Part shown: positions 63,359 through 64,000 of the stretch, one piece after another
How positions within the stretch are numbered: the stretch's first letter is position 1
Layout of the letters: each line of letters opens with the position of its first letter
Assembly (NCBI RefSeq): GCF_015330125.1
Contig: NZ_JADDXR010000002.1
Coordinates: 2,046,001 to 2,110,000 of the forward strand
DNA length: 64,000 nt
Direction: 5' to 3'
DNA from: Zobellia nedashkovskayae
GTDB taxonomy: Bacteria > Bacteroidota > Bacteroidia > Flavobacteriales > Flavobacteriaceae
Program-made: the position numbers and the translations under genes
Notes under the pieces: model-generated
Seen by the model: only the letters and a program-made list of their open reading frames with translations
Told to the model about the DNA's origin: nothing
Databases searched by the model: none

Positions 63359-64000
63359 ATGAAGAAAATAGGAATAATTACCATTTTGAATGTCAATAAT
63401 TATGGAGCGGAATTACAAGCATTCGCCTTGCACCATAAATTGAAGAAAATGGGCTATGAGAACGAGATTATTAATTATCTCTATTATAAGAACCCAGAAT
63501 ATAAAAGCGAACGGCTATCAGACCCTTTAATAAAAACGTCGGGAAAGAACAAGCTAAAAGATTTAGTCTTAAAATGGTTGGATAAATATAGTTCATTCAA
63601 GTATCCGGAATTGGCAAAAGTACGTAAACAGCGTTTTGATGGATTTCATCAAAAATACACTGCGGTTTCCAAAGTGTATAAAAGCTATTCAGAACTATAT
63701 AATGCTGCTTTGGATTATGATACCTATATAGTTGGGAGCGATCAAGTATGGAACCCTAATAACGGAACCAATATAGCTCCTTATTTTTTGACATTTGCTC
63801 CTAAAGATGCCAACAAGGTGTCCTATGCCTCTAGTTTTGGTGTTGGTAGTGTAAATTCTGCATACTACCCAAAATACAAGGACTGGTTGAACAATTTAAC
63901 GCACACCAGCACAAGGGAGGCCGATGGTGTTCGTATAATAAAGGAAGTTACGGGCAAAGATGCTGTACACGTTGTTGATCCAACTTTGCTGCTTTCCAAG
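63359..64000 (+). CDS. Polysaccharide pyruvyl transferase family protein (N-terminal part)
   Basis: The frame starts at the ATG at 63359 and is still open at the window end after 214 codons, so the gene is cut by the border. The opening KKIGIITILNVNNYGAELQA and the later YIVGSDQVWNPN and KVSYASSFGV are typical of the polysaccharide pyruvyl transferase (CsaB-like) family. Members place pyruvate ketals on polysaccharide sugars, adding negative charge, though some homologues have other roles. It follows two glycosyltransferases on the same strand and probably modifies the same glycan. Confidence 0.85.
   Translation, partial: MKKIGIITILNVNNYGAELQAFALHHKLKKMGYENEIINYLYYKNPEYKSERLSDPLIKTSGKNKLKDLVLKWLDKYSSFKYPELAKVRKQRFDGFHQKYTAVSKVYKSYSELYNAALDYDTYIVGSDQVWNPNNGTNIAPYFLTFAPKDANKVSYASSFGVGSVNSAYYPKYKDWLNNLTHTSTREADGVRIIKEVTGKDAVHVVDPTLLLSK

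Overview
The window is chromosomal DNA of a gliding marine-type flavobacterium (Bacteroidota, Flavobacteriaceae). The evidence is a gldL-gldM-gldN locus, type IX secretion C-terminal signals, plant-type LRR, GIN-domain and SUMF1-like envelope proteins, methylmalonyl-CoA mutase in two subunits, AT-rich DNA without clear Shine-Dalgarno sites, and promoters of the Bacteroidota type (TTTG ~19-21 nt before TAnnTTTG). The genus cannot be fixed from the sequence alone; Zobellia/Maribacter-like relatives are plausible.

Layout. 1-3089: end of the gliding/T9SS motor operon (gldL partial, gldM, gldN) closed by a terminator. 3181-7725: FAD oxidoreductase, DUF983 protein, ABC-F ATPase, LRR protein. 7900-13708: three-gene RND efflux operon (adaptor, pump, outer-membrane channel). 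13817-18837: Gfo/Idh/MocA oxidoreductase, CPXCG protein, GIN-domain protein, SUMF1-like lipoprotein, YceI protein, M20 amidohydrolase. 18895-22209: di-haem cytochrome c plus two-subunit molybdenum hydroxylase (isoquinoline-1-oxidoreductase type). 22314-25626: a three-gene surface-glycan cassette (CapK-like adenylate enzyme, PglC/WcaJ-type sugar transferase, ATP-grasp ligase) that seems to have been inserted behind the molybdenum enzyme gene: a diverged second copy of that gene's last 78 nt and its probable native terminator sit on the far side of the cassette. 25785-26083: a hairpin-rich segment bounded by an 18-bp repeat of the 3' end of tRNA-Arg(UCU), then the tRNA. 26248-31986 (minus): two-component pair and methylmalonyl-CoA mutase. 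32134-35303: repeat-containing surface protein, lipoprotein and unknown membrane-anchored protein.

35324-53617 (minus) is one long exopolysaccharide operon of 15 genes read from a well-formed promoter at about 53830: initiating phosphotransferase, Wza, WecG/TagA, Wzc tyrosine kinase, a Wzy-like polymerase, two MBOAT/SGNH acylation pairs, serine-acetyltransferase-like enzyme, GT2, acyltransferase-3, two GT4 and Wzx flippase. 54375-60828 (plus) is a set of exported proteins: a small T9SS protein, a giant Glu/Pro repeat protein built on the same two end domains, a small secreted protein and a beta-helix protein. 61194-64000 resumes polysaccharide synthesis on the plus strand (two GT4 and a polysaccharide pyruvyl transferase cut by the window edge, with an 8-C tract just before its start). 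Together the right half would make, acylate, pyruvylate and export a surface polysaccharide.

No CRISPR array, phage or intact transposon was seen. The most noteworthy items are the cassette insertion with a duplicated gene end, the tRNA-flanked hairpin segment, and the acidic repeat protein with its minimal paralogue next door.
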